Shown here one piece after another: positions 45,174-54,336 of a stretch of DNA of 64,000 bases. Made by a program: the position numbers and the translations under genes. The DNA is taken from the NCBI GenBank assembly GCA_963744105.1, contig CAVUSJ010000006.1, positions 372,001 through 436,000 on the forward strand, given 5' to 3'. The notes below the pieces were generated by a model, which saw only the letters and a list, made by a program, of their open reading frames with translations, was not told the origin of the DNA and did no database searches. The DNA is from DASUPK01 sp963744105 (GTDB lineage Bacteria > Actinomycetota > Thermoleophilia > Solirubrobacterales > 70-9). The first letter of the stretch is position 1; every line of letters starts with the position of its first letter.

Positions 45174-45701
45174 TTAGCCGTGCGGGATCGCCTTCCGGCT
45201 CTCGCCGTCTCGGGGCTGGGTGTGGCGGTCCTCCTCGTGCACGTGCTCCGCGTATGCGGTCGCGAGGACGTCCTCTACCGAGACCTCTGATGTCTCCTGG
45301 GCCTGGGCCGCGGCGAGGCGGCGGCGGGAGGACTGGACGTCGCGGACCTCCTCGGCGAGGGGCCGCTCCGGGAGTGGGTCGGATCCGGCGATGCCCTCTC
45401 GGAGCATGGCCAGCTCGAGGTAGTTCTCGAGGGCGCGGACCTCGCGCCGCGACGCGCGCCGGGGCTTGCGCTGGTTGGCGCCGGTGAAGGCGTCCCAGGC
45501 TCGGGCGAAGGTGCCGAAGTTGGTGCGGCCGCCGTTGCGGTGGGCGGCGAGCATCGGGCAGACGCCGCCGCGCTTGTCGGTGTACGCGCCGACGATCACG
45601 CGGTTGGTGCGGATGCCCTGGAGCATGGCCTGCTTGGTGCCGTTGGGCATGGCGTCCACCGAGTTGCGGAGGCGCTGTGCGTTGTTGCGTCGCTTGGCCA
45701 T
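45174..45701 (-). CDS. conserved hypothetical protein
   Basis: 175 aa. MAKRRNNAQRLRNSVDAMPNGTKQAMLQGIRTNRVIVGAYTDKRGGVCPMLAAHRNGGRTNFGTFARAWDAFTG, then basic and charged helices. No catalytic motif is recognised. Steady codon use and good composition argue it is real. Divergent from the glycosyltransferase at 45740. Confidence 0.65.
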   Translation of the reverse strand: MAKRRNNAQRLRNSVDAMPNGTKQAMLQGIRTNRVIVGAYTDKRGGVCPMLAAHRNGGRTNFGTFARAWDAFTGANQRKPRRASRREVRALENYLELAMLREGIAGSDPLPERPLAEEVRDVQSSRRRLAAAQAQETSEVSVEDVLATAYAEHVHEEDRHTQPRDGESRKAIPHG

Positions 45702-45739
45702 CGACCAAAGGATGGCGGTGACGCCCTAGGGTCCGCGCA

Positions 45740-46972
45740 ATGGGCCGTTCAGATCGCGCTTTGAGATTGCTGGTCGCCGCGTTCGGCGATCCGGGGCATG
45801 CGTTCCCCGCCATCGCGCTGGCGCGCGAGCTGTCGCGGAGGGGGCACGACGTGCTGGTCGAGACCTGGGAGCGGTGGCGGGAGGCGGTCGAAGGCGAGGG
45901 TCTGGCCTTCACCGGGGCGCAGGAGTACACGGTGTATCCGCCGCCGAGCCCGGACACGCCCGATGGACAGACCGCCGCGGCCGCCGCTCGTGCGCTCGCT
46001 CGCCTGATGGAGGAGTTCGAACCGGACCTCGTGGTGAGCGACATCCTCACTCTGGCGCCGACGCTCGCCGCGGAGGTCGCGGGGGTGGCGCACGCGACCC
46101 TGATCCCGCACGTGTACCCGGTGCAGCAGCCCGGGATGCCGCTCTATTCGCTCGGCTTGCGGCCGCCGCGGACCGGGTTCGGGCGGATGGCGTGGCGGGC
46201 CACCGGTCCGCTGCTGGAGATGGGGCTTCGGCGGGGGCGGGACGAACTCAATGAGACCAGGGACAGGTTGGGGCTGCCGCCGATCGAGCGGTTCCACGGC
46301 GGGATCAGTGAGCGGCTCGCGATCGTGGGGACCTTTCCCCAGCTGGAGTACCCCAGGGAGTGGCCGGCGCATGTGCGGGTTACCGGGCCGCTGTTCTTCG
46401 AGGTCCCGGGCGAGGAGGTCGAGATGCCCGAGGGTGAGGGGCCGCTGGTGCTGATCGCCCCCAGCACGTCGCAGGACCCGGAGTGCGAGCTGCTGCGGAT
46501 GGCCCTGGAGGGGCTGGCCGACGAGCCGGTGCGGGTGCTGGCGACGACGAACCGGCACCAGCCTGAGCGGCCGATCGAGGCGCCGGAGAACGCGAGGGTC
46601 GTCGACTGGCTGCTCTATTCGCAGGCGATGCCCGCGGCGGACGTGGTGATCTGCCACGGCGGGCACGGGACCGTCGTGAGGGCGCTGGCAGCGGGCAAGC
46701 CGCTGCTGGTCTGCCCGGCCGTGGGCGACATGGGAGAGAACGCGGCGCGGGTGGCGTGGTCGGGAGCCGGGCTGTCCGTGCCGAGGCGGTTGATGTCGCT
46801 GAGGGCGATCAGGCTCGCGACCCGGCGGCTCTTGGCCGAACCCGGGTTCCGTGGCAGAGCACTGCAGGTCGCGGAGTGGTCTGCCTCTCACGACGGAGCT
46901 GCGATCGCCGCGGGGCTGGTCGAGGAGGCCGCCCGAAACGCGACGAGCCGGCTCTCGCCGGCTCGTTCCTAG
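45740..46972 (+). CDS. GT1-family (UGT/MGT-like) glycosyltransferase
   Basis: 410 aa. N-terminal LLVAAFGDPGHAFPAIALARELSRRGHDVLVET and C-terminal ADVVICHGGHGTVVRALAAGKPLLVCPAVGDMGENAARVAWSGAG give the GT-B nucleotide-sugar signature (HGGxGT...P...D..ENA). Probably glycosylates a lipid or small molecule. TAGGGT (45727-45732) lies 7 nt before the ATG, near leaderless. Confidence 0.9.
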   Translation: MGRSDRALRLLVAAFGDPGHAFPAIALARELSRRGHDVLVETWERWREAVEGEGLAFTGAQEYTVYPPPSPDTPDGQTAAAAARALARLMEEFEPDLVVSDILTLAPTLAAEVAGVAHATLIPHVYPVQQPGMPLYSLGLRPPRTGFGRMAWRATGPLLEMGLRRGRDELNETRDRLGLPPIERFHGGISERLAIVGTFPQLEYPREWPAHVRVTGPLFFEVPGEEVEMPEGEGPLVLIAPSTSQDPECELLRMALEGLADEPVRVLATTNRHQPERPIEAPENARVVDWLLYSQAMPAADVVICHGGHGTVVRALAAGKPLLVCPAVGDMGENAARVAWSGAGLSVPRRLMSLRAIRLATRRLLAEPGFRGRALQVAEWSASHDGAAIAAGLVEEAARNATSRLSPARS

Positions 46973-46988
46973 TCCGTCTCTCGAGAAG

Positions 46989-47061
46989 CTCCGGGGGTGG
47001 GACTCGAACCCACAACAACTCGGTTAACAGCCGAGTGCTCTACCGATTGAGCTACCCCGGA
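46989..47061 (-). tRNA. tRNA-Asn (GTT)
   Basis: 73 nt. Acceptor TCCGGGG/CCCCGGA, D-arm GCTCAATCGGTAGAGC, anticodon loop TGTTAAC with GTT, T-arm GTGGG-TTCGAGT-CCCAC, discriminator G. No encoded CCA. Confidence 0.95.
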
Positions 47062-47076
47062 TCGGCTGAGGAAACC

Positions 47077-48843
47077 TTAGGACACGACGCCCGCGTGGGC
47101 GATTCGGTCGGTGAGCTGGGCCCGTTCGCCCGCAAGGCGGGTGCTGACCTCGTAGTCGCCCGCCTTCTGCGCGGCGGCGATGCCGTCCTCCAGCCGCTGC
47201 TGCTCGAGCAGGTCGAAGTTGAGCTGCATCGCGCCCTCCGACGCCGGCTCGCTCTCCGCCCGCATGACCAGCTCCGTGATCAGCGAGGTGAGCGCCGGAT
47301 CGTCCCTCGGCAGGCCGGCCATCGGATCGGGAAGGTGCTCTCGCAGCCAGCCGAGCGCCGGACGGCCCGACGGCGACAGGTGCTCCTCGGTGAGCCGGTC
47401 GATGAACCTCTGGCCCTCCTCCGGCTGGGAGATGCACATGGCGAGCAGCGCCCGCTCTCGGGTCTCGCGCGGTGTCAGCGATACCGCGACCGGCCGGGCC
47501 GCCTTCGCGCCATTCCCCTCGCCCTCGGACCCGGCGCTCGCCTCCGGTGCCGACCTCACCCGCGCCAGCACCAGGCTCGCATCCGTGTCGAGCCGATCGG
47601 CCACCTTGCGGACCAACTCGTCGAACCCGAGCGCCGTCTCCCCCATCGCCTTCAGCACCGGCCCGACCTCCTCGAGCACCCGCTCCCGCCCGGTCACGCT
47701 CCCCAGGTCACCCCGGCCGAGTGCCACGTCGACCCTGAAGCTGGGCACGTCGATCGACTCGTCCACCAGCTTCATGAACCGGTCGACCGAGCCCTCCTTG
47801 AGCATGTCCGCCGGGTCCTCGCCCTCCGGCATCGCCGCGACCCGCAGCTCGAGGCTCTTCCCACCGGCGACCTTCTGCGCGCGGATCATCGCGTCCGCCC
47901 CCGCCCGGTCGGCATCGAGGGCCAGCACCACCGACTCGGTCAGCCCGGCGAGCATCGTGATCTGCTCCGGCGTGATCGCCGTGCCCATGATCGCCACGGT
48001 CTCCTCGACCCCGGCCTGATGCAGAGCCAGCACATCCGTGTAGCCCTCGACCACGATCGCCCGACGCGCCTTCGCGATCGGCCCACGCGCCCGGTCGATC
48101 CCATAGAGCGTGTGGCTCTTCCGGTAGAGCTCGCCCTCCGGCGAGTTCAGGTACTTGGGCTTGGAGTCCGCGCTCAGCGCCCTGGCCCCGAACCCGAGCA
48201 CCCGCCCCCGCTGGTCACGGATCGGAAACGTGATCCGCGACCGGAAGCGGTCGTAGTGCCCACCCTGCCGCCCCTTCTGGATCAGTCCGGCCGCGAGCAG
48301 CTCATCGAGCTTGAAGCCCGCCCTCTGGCTCCCGGTCAGCACCTGATCCCAGGGACTCGGCGCCATCCCGATCCCGAACCGCCGCAGCACGTCCTCCCCC
48401 AGCCCCCGCTCCTCAAGATAGGCCCGAGCCTTGGCCGCCTTCTGCGACTCCCACAGGTAGCGCTCGTAGAACTTCGCGGTCCGCTCGAGCAGCTCCCAGA
48501 GCCGAGCCTTCCGGCGCCGCCGCTCCTCGGCCTGCGGGTCCTCGTTCTCCCTCTCGACCTCGACGCCGTAGCGCTCCGCGAGCGACTCGACGGTCTCCGG
48601 GAAGGTCAGCCCCTCCTTCTCCTCGACGAACCGGAACACGTCCCCGCTGGCCTCGCAGCCGAAGCAGTAATAGAGCTTGTCCCGCGGGTTGACCTTGAAC
48701 GAAGGGGTCCGCTCGTCATGAAAGGGGCAATTGCCCCAGTAGTCCTGCCCCCTCTGCGCCAGGTCGGTGTACGCCGAGACGATCTCGACGATGTCCGCCG
48801 CATCCTTCACCCGCTCCTTGCTCTCGGCCGTGAACTTCGCCAT
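47077..48843 (-). CDS. dnaG: DNA primase
   Basis: 588 aa. Synthesises RNA primers at the replication fork. Zinc-binding domain with Cys39, His42, Cys60 and Cys63 (CPFH...CFGC). RNA polymerase/TOPRIM core: RVLGFGARAL, KYLNSPEGELYRKSHTLYGID, VVEGYTDVLALHQAGV (catalytic Glu) and VLALDADRAGADA (DxD). The C-terminal domain after about 400 is for helicase contact and less conserved. Followed by tRNA-Asn; preceded by dgt. Confidence 0.97.
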   Translation of the reverse strand: MAKFTAESKERVKDAADIVEIVSAYTDLAQRGQDYWGNCPFHDERTPSFKVNPRDKLYYCFGCEASGDVFRFVEEKEGLTFPETVESLAERYGVEVERENEDPQAEERRRRKARLWELLERTAKFYERYLWESQKAAKARAYLEERGLGEDVLRRFGIGMAPSPWDQVLTGSQRAGFKLDELLAAGLIQKGRQGGHYDRFRSRITFPIRDQRGRVLGFGARALSADSKPKYLNSPEGELYRKSHTLYGIDRARGPIAKARRAIVVEGYTDVLALHQAGVEETVAIMGTAITPEQITMLAGLTESVVLALDADRAGADAMIRAQKVAGGKSLELRVAAMPEGEDPADMLKEGSVDRFMKLVDESIDVPSFRVDVALGRGDLGSVTGRERVLEEVGPVLKAMGETALGFDELVRKVADRLDTDASLVLARVRSAPEASAGSEGEGNGAKAARPVAVSLTPRETRERALLAMCISQPEEGQRFIDRLTEEHLSPSGRPALGWLREHLPDPMAGLPRDDPALTSLITELVMRAESEPASEGAMQLNFDLLEQQRLEDGIAAAQKAGDYEVSTRLAGERAQLTDRIAHAGVVS

Positions 48844-48852
48844 CAGCCCAAT

Positions 48853-49851
48853 CTATCCGCGGGCCACGAGCGCCTCGTAGGTGTTGAGGCAAAAACGGTC
48901 GGTCATTCCGGCGATGTAGTCCGTCACCCGATGCACCGGATCCGCATCGGGATCGGTGGCGGGCACCTCGCCCAGGTTCGCCAGGTAGTGGTCGAACAGC
49001 GTCCGCAGCGCCAGCCGCGCCCTCTCCTGCTCGGCCCGGGCCTCCTCTCCCAGGTAGACCCGTTTGAACATGAACTTCCGCAGCCGCAGCATCGCCCCAC
49101 CGACCTCATCGCTCTGCGCGATGTCGCCCTCGGCCCGCGAGCGCTCGACCATGTCCTGCACCAGCCGGTCGATCCGCCTCGCCCCGGTCTCCCCCAGCAG
49201 CTCGATCTCGGCGGCCGGCAGATCGCCCTCCCGGATGATCCCGGCCCGCAGCGCATCGTCGATGTCGTGGTTGATGTACGCGACCCGGTCGACGATCCGC
49301 ACCACCCGTCCCTCCAGGGTCGCCGGCTTCTGCGGCCCTGTGTGATTGAGGATCCCGTCCCGCACCTGCTCGGTGAGGTTCAGCCCCCGCCCGTCGCCCT
49401 CCAGCTCGTCGACCACCCGCAGCGAGTGCTCGTTGTGCCGGAAGCGCATGCCGTGCTCCTGCAGCGCCTCGTCCAGCACCTCCTCGCCGATGTGCCCGAA
49501 GGGCGGATGCCCGAGGTCGTGCCCGAGGCCCACCGCCTCGGTCAGGTCCTCGTTCAGGCCGAGAGCCCGCGACACCGTCCGCGAGATGAAGCAGGCCTCC
49601 AGCGTGTGGGTCAGCCGCGTCCGGTAGTGGTCCCCCTCCGGAGCCACGAAGACCTGCGTCTTGTGCTTCAGCCGCCGAAACGCCTTCGAATGCACTATCC
49701 GGTCGCGGTCGCGCTGGAACGGCGTCCGCACCGGGCTGTCGGCCTCCGGCTCGCGCCGGTGCGCCGGGTACGAGGGCACGGCCAACTCCGAGAGGTACTC
49801 CCCCTCCCAGGAGCGCACCCGCGCCTCGAACGTCTCCGTATCGGTCGTCAT
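48853..49851 (-). CDS. dgt: deoxyguanosinetriphosphate triphosphohydrolase-like protein
   Basis: 332 aa. Removes triphosphate from dGTP/dNTPs. RIVHSKAFRRLKHKTQVF, RTRLTHTLEA (His82), GHDLGHPPFGH (His111, Asp112) and VDRVAYINHDIDD (the second Asp) define the HD metal site. Located just upstream of dnaG with 9 nt between, a common actinobacterial pairing. Confidence 0.93.
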   Translation of the reverse strand: MTTDTETFEARVRSWEGEYLSELAVPSYPAHRREPEADSPVRTPFQRDRDRIVHSKAFRRLKHKTQVFVAPEGDHYRTRLTHTLEACFISRTVSRALGLNEDLTEAVGLGHDLGHPPFGHIGEEVLDEALQEHGMRFRHNEHSLRVVDELEGDGRGLNLTEQVRDGILNHTGPQKPATLEGRVVRIVDRVAYINHDIDDALRAGIIREGDLPAAEIELLGETGARRIDRLVQDMVERSRAEGDIAQSDEVGGAMLRLRKFMFKRVYLGEEARAEQERARLALRTLFDHYLANLGEVPATDPDADPVHRVTDYIAGMTDRFCLNTYEALVARG

Positions 49852-49925
49852 CGGACCGATGTTCGCACCCGGCGCGGCACGAACGTGTGGAGCATCCCGT
49901 TGAGTGTGTGATTAGGCTGCCGCGG

Positions 49926-50693
49926 ATGGCAGAGACGGCGTTGATCACAGGGGCCTCGTCCGGGATCGGCGAGGAGTTCGCCAGGCAGCTGGCCGAGCGC
50001 GGCTACGAGCTGATCCTCGTCGCGCGCCGAGAGGACCGGCTCAACGAACTCGCGGAACAGCTTCCCACGAAGGCGACCGTCATCGCCTGCGACCTCGCCG
50101 GCGAGGCCGACAAGCTCGCGGCCGAGGTGAAGCATCACCGCCTTCAGGTCGACCTGCTGGTCAACAACGCAGGCTTTGGGCTCCGCGGCCGCTTCGCTGA
50201 GCTCGACACAGCGCGCCAGGCCGAGATGGTCCGCGTCAACTGCGAGGCGATCGTCCACCTGACCGGGGCGTTCCTCCCCTCGATGATCGAACGCGGCTCG
50301 GGCGGGGTGATCACCGTGGCCTCCACTGCCGGCATGCAGCCGCTTCCGTACGAAGCCGTCTACGCGGCCAGCAAGGCGTTCGCGCTCAACCTCACCGACG
50401 CACTCAACACCGAGCTGAAGGGCACCGGCGTCCGGGCGATGTCGGTGAACCCCGGCCCGGTCCCCACCGAGTGGCAGGCCGTCGCCGGCTACGAGGGTGG
50501 CGTCCCGCCCAAGACCGTCCCGGGCCATATCGACGCCCCACAGGTCGTGCGCGAATCCCTGCGCGCATACGACCGCGGCCGCCGCTCGATGATCCCCGGT
50601 TTCGTGATCCGCAACTTCATCCGCCTCACGAAGCCCTCGCCACGAGGAATGCAGCTCCGCGTCGCGGAGCGGATGTACCGCCCGCCGTCCTAG
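49926..50693 (+). CDS. short-chain dehydrogenase/reductase
   Basis: 255 aa from the ATG at 49926, 7 nt after TAGGCT. LITGASSGIGEEFARQLAERGY, NNAGFGLRG, catalytic Ser in TVASTAGM and YAASKAF (YxxxK). The form resembles DltE/YqjQ-like SDRs acting on lipid-type substrates. Substrate unknown. Confidence 0.9.
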   Translation: MAETALITGASSGIGEEFARQLAERGYELILVARREDRLNELAEQLPTKATVIACDLAGEADKLAAEVKHHRLQVDLLVNNAGFGLRGRFAELDTARQAEMVRVNCEAIVHLTGAFLPSMIERGSGGVITVASTAGMQPLPYEAVYAASKAFALNLTDALNTELKGTGVRAMSVNPGPVPTEWQAVAGYEGGVPPKTVPGHIDAPQVVRESLRAYDRGRRSMIPGFVIRNFIRLTKPSPRGMQLRVAERMYRPPS

Positions 50694-51409
50694 GCCACGG
50701 CCCGGAGCTGCACGTGCGCGTGGTGCTCGAGGGTCTCCGTGATCGCGCGGTCGGCCTGCGCCGCGATCCGCCGCTCCGCCGCCGGTGCCCCCGAGAGCGG
50801 CCTGGCCAGGGCATCGACCATGAACCGGTGCGCCTCCTCGCTGAACGGGAACCCCCCGCCCTCGCAGCTCGCGCAGACCACTCCGCCGGCGGAACCGGAG
50901 AACGCGGCCAGGTGCTCGGCCTCCCCGCAGTTGGCGCAGCTCGCCAACTCGGGTGAGAACCCCGCCGCGAGCGCCAGCTTGAGGCGGAAGGCCAGCACGG
51001 CACCCGGCGCGCTCGCCGACTCGGGATCGGCGTCGAGCAGCCCGAGGTAGTTGCAGAGCAGGTTGTAGGCGGCCTCGTTCGGCTCCCCGGAGTCGAGCAG
51101 CCGCAGCACCGCGTCACACGCCCTGCCCGCCGAACCGAGCGCCGCCCCGTTCGAGCGCAGCGTCCCGTGGCCGGCGACGGTCGAGGCCCCGGTCACGGTG
51201 AAGAGATCCCCTCTCCCCTCATAGAGGACGAGGTCCAGCCTGAAGAACGGCTCAAGCCGTCCACCGAACCGCGACTTCGGCCGCCGCGACCCCTTGGCGA
51301 TCGCCCCGATCCGGCCGCGGGTCGCGGAGTAGAGATGGACGATCCGGTCAGCCTCGCCGTAGCGGATGCTCCGCAGGACGACGGCCTCGGTCTTGAAGTT
51401 CCCGGGCAT
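50690..51409 (-). CDS. recO: DNA repair protein RecO
   Basis: 239 aa. Mediates RecFOR-dependent loading of RecA and strand annealing. The N-terminal OB fold reads FKTEAVVLRSIRYGEADRIVHLYSATRGRIGAIAKGSRRPKSRFGGRLEPF. A zinc-like CANCG...CASC pair (about 164-167 and 184-187) and helical tail follow. Converges on the SDR gene with a 4-nt overlap. Confidence 0.95.
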   Translation of the reverse strand: MPGNFKTEAVVLRSIRYGEADRIVHLYSATRGRIGAIAKGSRRPKSRFGGRLEPFFRLDLVLYEGRGDLFTVTGASTVAGHGTLRSNGAALGSAGRACDAVLRLLDSGEPNEAAYNLLCNYLGLLDADPESASAPGAVLAFRLKLALAAGFSPELASCANCGEAEHLAAFSGSAGGVVCASCEGGGFPFSEEAHRFMVDALARPLSGAPAAERRIAAQADRAITETLEHHAHVQLRAVA

Positions 51410-51442
51410 GGCCCACCAAAGCTGCCGCAGCGCCCGGACGGA

Positions 51443-52372
51443 TCAGGCCTGGCGGACCGCGTCCCGGATCGCCGCGGCCGTGACGGTCGCCGCCGCCGCG
51501 CCGATCTGGAGCGGCGCGAACTGGTCCGGCTCCCCTCTCCCCGAGGCCAGGCAGAAGACCACGTCGCCGTCCACGGGCGTGAAGACCGGATCGATCGCCC
51601 GCCCCATCCCGGCGGTGGCCGCGCGCGCGACGATCGAGCACTGTCGCTTGTCGAGTGCGGCGTCGGTGCAGATCACGACCGGCGTCGAGTTGCCCTCCGG
51701 CACCCGGAACTCGGGCGGCTGTTCCATCGCCGCGATCAGCTCGGCGCCCCGCACCGGCTCTTCCTCCTCCCCCTGCGGGCCGGCCAGCACCGAGCCGTCC
51801 TCGTCGATCACGTCGCCGACCGCATTGACCGTTGCCACGGCCGCGACCGTGTGGCCCGTCCCGGTGACGAGCGCCGCGTACCCCACCCCGCCCGGGCGGG
51901 CGCGCTCGCGCCCGAGCAGCTTGCCCACCGTGGCCCCGGTCCCGGCGCCCACCGGGCCGCGCTCCGGGATCCCCTCGGCCGCTGCCTCGCAGGCCGCGTA
52001 GCCCTGGTCCGGCCCCGGCCGCACGCTCCCATCGCCGGAGGGCAGGTCGTAGATGACCGCGGCCGGGACGATAGGCACCCTCCCGAAGGGCGTGAAGTAG
52101 CCGCGGTCGTGCTCCTCGAGCCAGCGCACCACCCCATCCGCAGCGGCAAGCCCGAAGGCGCTGCCGCCGGTGATCAGGACGGCCGTCGCCTCGGTCGCGT
52201 TGGCGAGCGGTCGCAGGGTGTCGGTCTCCCGGGTGCCCGGCCCGCCGCCGTGCACGCAGATCCCGCCCCGCGTCTCGGCCGGCGGGATCACCACCGTGCA
52301 CCCGGTCCCGCCGACCGGGTCGGACCAGTGCCCGACGGCGAACCCCTCCGGCAGCGGAACCGGATCGCTCAT
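51443..52372 (-). CDS. P1-family peptidase (DmpA/L-aminopeptidase-like)
   Basis: 309 aa from the ATG at 52372, which overlaps the mutM stop (ATGA). GFAVGHWSDPVGGTGCTVVIPPAETRGGICVHGGGPGTRETDTLRP, ITGGSAFGLAAADGVVRWLEE and VGAGTGATVGKLLG match the self-cleaving Ntn-hydrolase P1 family; cleavage would expose the nucleophile Ser, probably in EGNSTPVVICTDAALDKRQ. Cytoplasmic. Translationally coupled to mutM. Confidence 0.88.
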   Translation of the reverse strand: MSDPVPLPEGFAVGHWSDPVGGTGCTVVIPPAETRGGICVHGGGPGTRETDTLRPLANATEATAVLITGGSAFGLAAADGVVRWLEEHDRGYFTPFGRVPIVPAAVIYDLPSGDGSVRPGPDQGYAACEAAAEGIPERGPVGAGTGATVGKLLGRERARPGGVGYAALVTGTGHTVAAVATVNAVGDVIDEDGSVLAGPQGEEEEPVRGAELIAAMEQPPEFRVPEGNSTPVVICTDAALDKRQCSIVARAATAGMGRAIDPVFTPVDGDVVFCLASGRGEPDQFAPLQIGAAAATVTAAAIRDAVRQA

Positions 52373-53310
52373 GCGCTCCTCGCCGGTCGCCTCGCCCCCC
52401 GCCGCGGGCGGCGCCGGAGCCGCTCCTGGCAGTTCGGGCAGTAGTACGTCGAGCGTCCCGTCACGACGATTCGCTGGATCACGCCACCATCGCCGCGACG
52501 GCACTCCTCGCCCTCGCGGGTGTGGACCAGGAACTCGTCCTGCATCGAGCCGCGCTCGCCGCGGACATCGCGATAGTCGTCGATGCTCGCCCCGCCGTGG
52601 TCGAGCCCCGCCTCGAGCGCCCCGACGATCCCCTCTACCAGCCGCTCCGCATGGTCGAGCTTCATCGACCCGGCCGGTGAGAGCGGATGCAGCCTCGCCC
52701 GCCAGAGCGCCTCGTCCGCGTAGATGTTCCCGATGCCGGCCACCCGCGACTGGGTGAGCAGGAAGGACTTGAGCGGCGCCTTGCGGTCCTTGGCCAGCTC
52801 GAGCAGGCGCTCCGGGGTGAGCTCACCGGAGAGCGGCTCGACCCCGAGCCGGGAGGCGAAGAAGTCGTTCAGCTGATCGCCCGCGTCCAGCACGACGGCC
52901 TGACCGAAGCGCCTCACGTCCGTGAACACCAGCGTGCGCCCATCATCGAGCTCGAAGCGCGCCCGGACGTGGCTCGGCTCGGGCGCGGCCTCGTAGAGAC
53001 GTGGCCCGCCCAGCCGCTCGGTCTTCATCAGGTCCGCCGTCTCGCCGTGCTCGGAGTCGCGCAGGAGCAGGTTGCCCGTCATCCGCAGGTGCAGCGCCAG
53101 CGTGCGACCGCCCTCCAGCCCGATCAGCAGGTACTTTCCGCGGCGCGCGACAACGGTGACCTCCCGTCCGGTGACCGCCCGCTCCAGTGCTCGCGGCGGC
53201 TCCGGCCGCGTCAGCCGCTCGTCGAGGACCGACGCCGAGGAGATCTTCTTCCCGACGAGCTCAGGCTCGAGCTGGCGACGGACCGTCTCCACCTCGGGCA
53301 GCTCGGGCAT
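52369..53310 (-). CDS. mutM: formamidopyrimidine-DNA glycosylase
   Basis: 313 aa. Excises 8-oxoguanine. PELPEVE gives the catalytic Pro2/Glu3; RRGKYLL, LHLRMTGNLL and QSRVAGIGNIYADEALW are typical. The zinc-finger region reads GEECRRGDGGVIQRIVVTGRSTYYCPNCQ: the second cysteine of the usual CxxC is replaced by Gly, leaving three Cys. Either zinc binding is altered or another residue supplies the ligand. A basic tail follows. Confidence 0.95.
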   Translation of the reverse strand: MPELPEVETVRRQLEPELVGKKISSASVLDERLTRPEPPRALERAVTGREVTVVARRGKYLLIGLEGGRTLALHLRMTGNLLLRDSEHGETADLMKTERLGGPRLYEAAPEPSHVRARFELDDGRTLVFTDVRRFGQAVVLDAGDQLNDFFASRLGVEPLSGELTPERLLELAKDRKAPLKSFLLTQSRVAGIGNIYADEALWRARLHPLSPAGSMKLDHAERLVEGIVGALEAGLDHGGASIDDYRDVRGERGSMQDEFLVHTREGEECRRGDGGVIQRIVVTGRSTYYCPNCQERLRRRPRRGARRPARSA

Positions 53311-53320
53311 GCCTCAGAGG

Positions 53321-54301
53321 CTATTGCCCTGAAGTCACTGGCCTGGCGTGCGCCCTCGGGTGGGCCTTGAAGTAGGCCTCCTTGAGCTCCTCGCCGGAGA
53401 GGTGCGTGTAGAGCTGCGTCGTTGACAGATCGGCATGGCCCAGCATCTCCTGCACGGAGCGCAGGTCGCAGCCGCCGGTGAGCAGATGCGTCGCGAACGA
53501 ATGGCGCAGCGTGTGCGGGCTCATGCGATCGCCGAGCCCAGCGGACTCGGCGTGGCGCAGGACGATCTTGTAGAGGCCCTGGCGGGTCAGCGGGCCGCCC
53601 CGGAAGTTGAGGAAGAGCTTTCGCTCGTCGTGGGAGCGGACGAGATCCGGCCTGCCGGCGCGGAGATAGACCCGGACCGCGGCGACCGCCTTGCCCCCGA
53701 CCGGCACGAGGCGCTCCTTTGATCCCTTGCCCCGCGCCCGGACGATGCCGTGCTCCAGGTCGACGTCCGAGATCTCGAGCGAGATCGTCTCGGACGCGCG
53801 CAGGCCCGACGCGTACATCAGCTCCAGCAGCGCGCGGTCGCGCAGTGTCACCGCGTCGTCGCCACGCGGCTGCGCGAGCAGTCTCTGTACCTCGGCGTAG
53901 CTCAGTACCTCCGGAAGTTTCTTGCCCCGCCGCGGCGTCTCGAGCCGGGCCGCCGGATCGTCCTCGACCTCCTCCTCGCGGCGCAGGTGCCGGTAGAAGG
54001 AGCGGAGGCAGGCCGCCTTGCGGTTGACCGTGGCGGTCGAGCAGGGCGCGCGGCCATTGCCGTCACCCTGGGCCACCTCGGCCAGGAAGTCGGAGAGGTC
54101 GCCGGGCTCGGCGGACGTGGCGTCCCGGTCGCGCTCGGCGAGGAAGCGGCCGAACTGGAGCAGGTCCGTCCGGTACGCGGCCAGCGTGTTGCGCGACAGG
54201 CCTCGCTCGAACTCGAGGTGCGCGAGGAAGTCGAGGACGAGGGCCTCGTAGCGCTCGGACGGCTGCGTTGCCGCAGGCCTTTCAGGCGCGATCGTCGCCA
54301 T
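53321..54301 (-). CDS. xerD: site-specific tyrosine recombinase XerD
   Basis: 326 aa. Resolves chromosome dimers at dif with XerC. N-terminal SAM-like domain FLAHLEFERGLSRNTLAAYRTDL; catalytic Arg in YASGLRASETISL, Lys in RGKGSKERLVP, SPHTLRHSFATHLL, LGHADLSTTQLYTHLS with the nucleophile Tyr. Located beside nudix and pyrG genes as in many actinobacteria, so a housekeeping recombinase rather than an island integrase. Confidence 0.92.
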   Translation of the reverse strand: MATIAPERPAATQPSERYEALVLDFLAHLEFERGLSRNTLAAYRTDLLQFGRFLAERDRDATSAEPGDLSDFLAEVAQGDGNGRAPCSTATVNRKAACLRSFYRHLRREEEVEDDPAARLETPRRGKKLPEVLSYAEVQRLLAQPRGDDAVTLRDRALLELMYASGLRASETISLEISDVDLEHGIVRARGKGSKERLVPVGGKAVAAVRVYLRAGRPDLVRSHDERKLFLNFRGGPLTRQGLYKIVLRHAESAGLGDRMSPHTLRHSFATHLLTGGCDLRSVQEMLGHADLSTTQLYTHLSGEELKEAYFKAHPRAHARPVTSGQ

Positions 54302-54336
54302 ACGGACCTATTCCGCGGCGAGGGGCGTGTCCCTGC

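Noticed and set aside
46756..49911. A 1051-aa open frame on the plus strand
   Set aside because: It lies antisense to dnaG and dgt, is Arg/Pro/His-rich and has no motifs; a shadow of high GC coding.
53321..54301. XerD as the driver of the island
   Set aside because: Its neighbours are core genes and its length and motifs are those of the chromosomal dimer resolvase.
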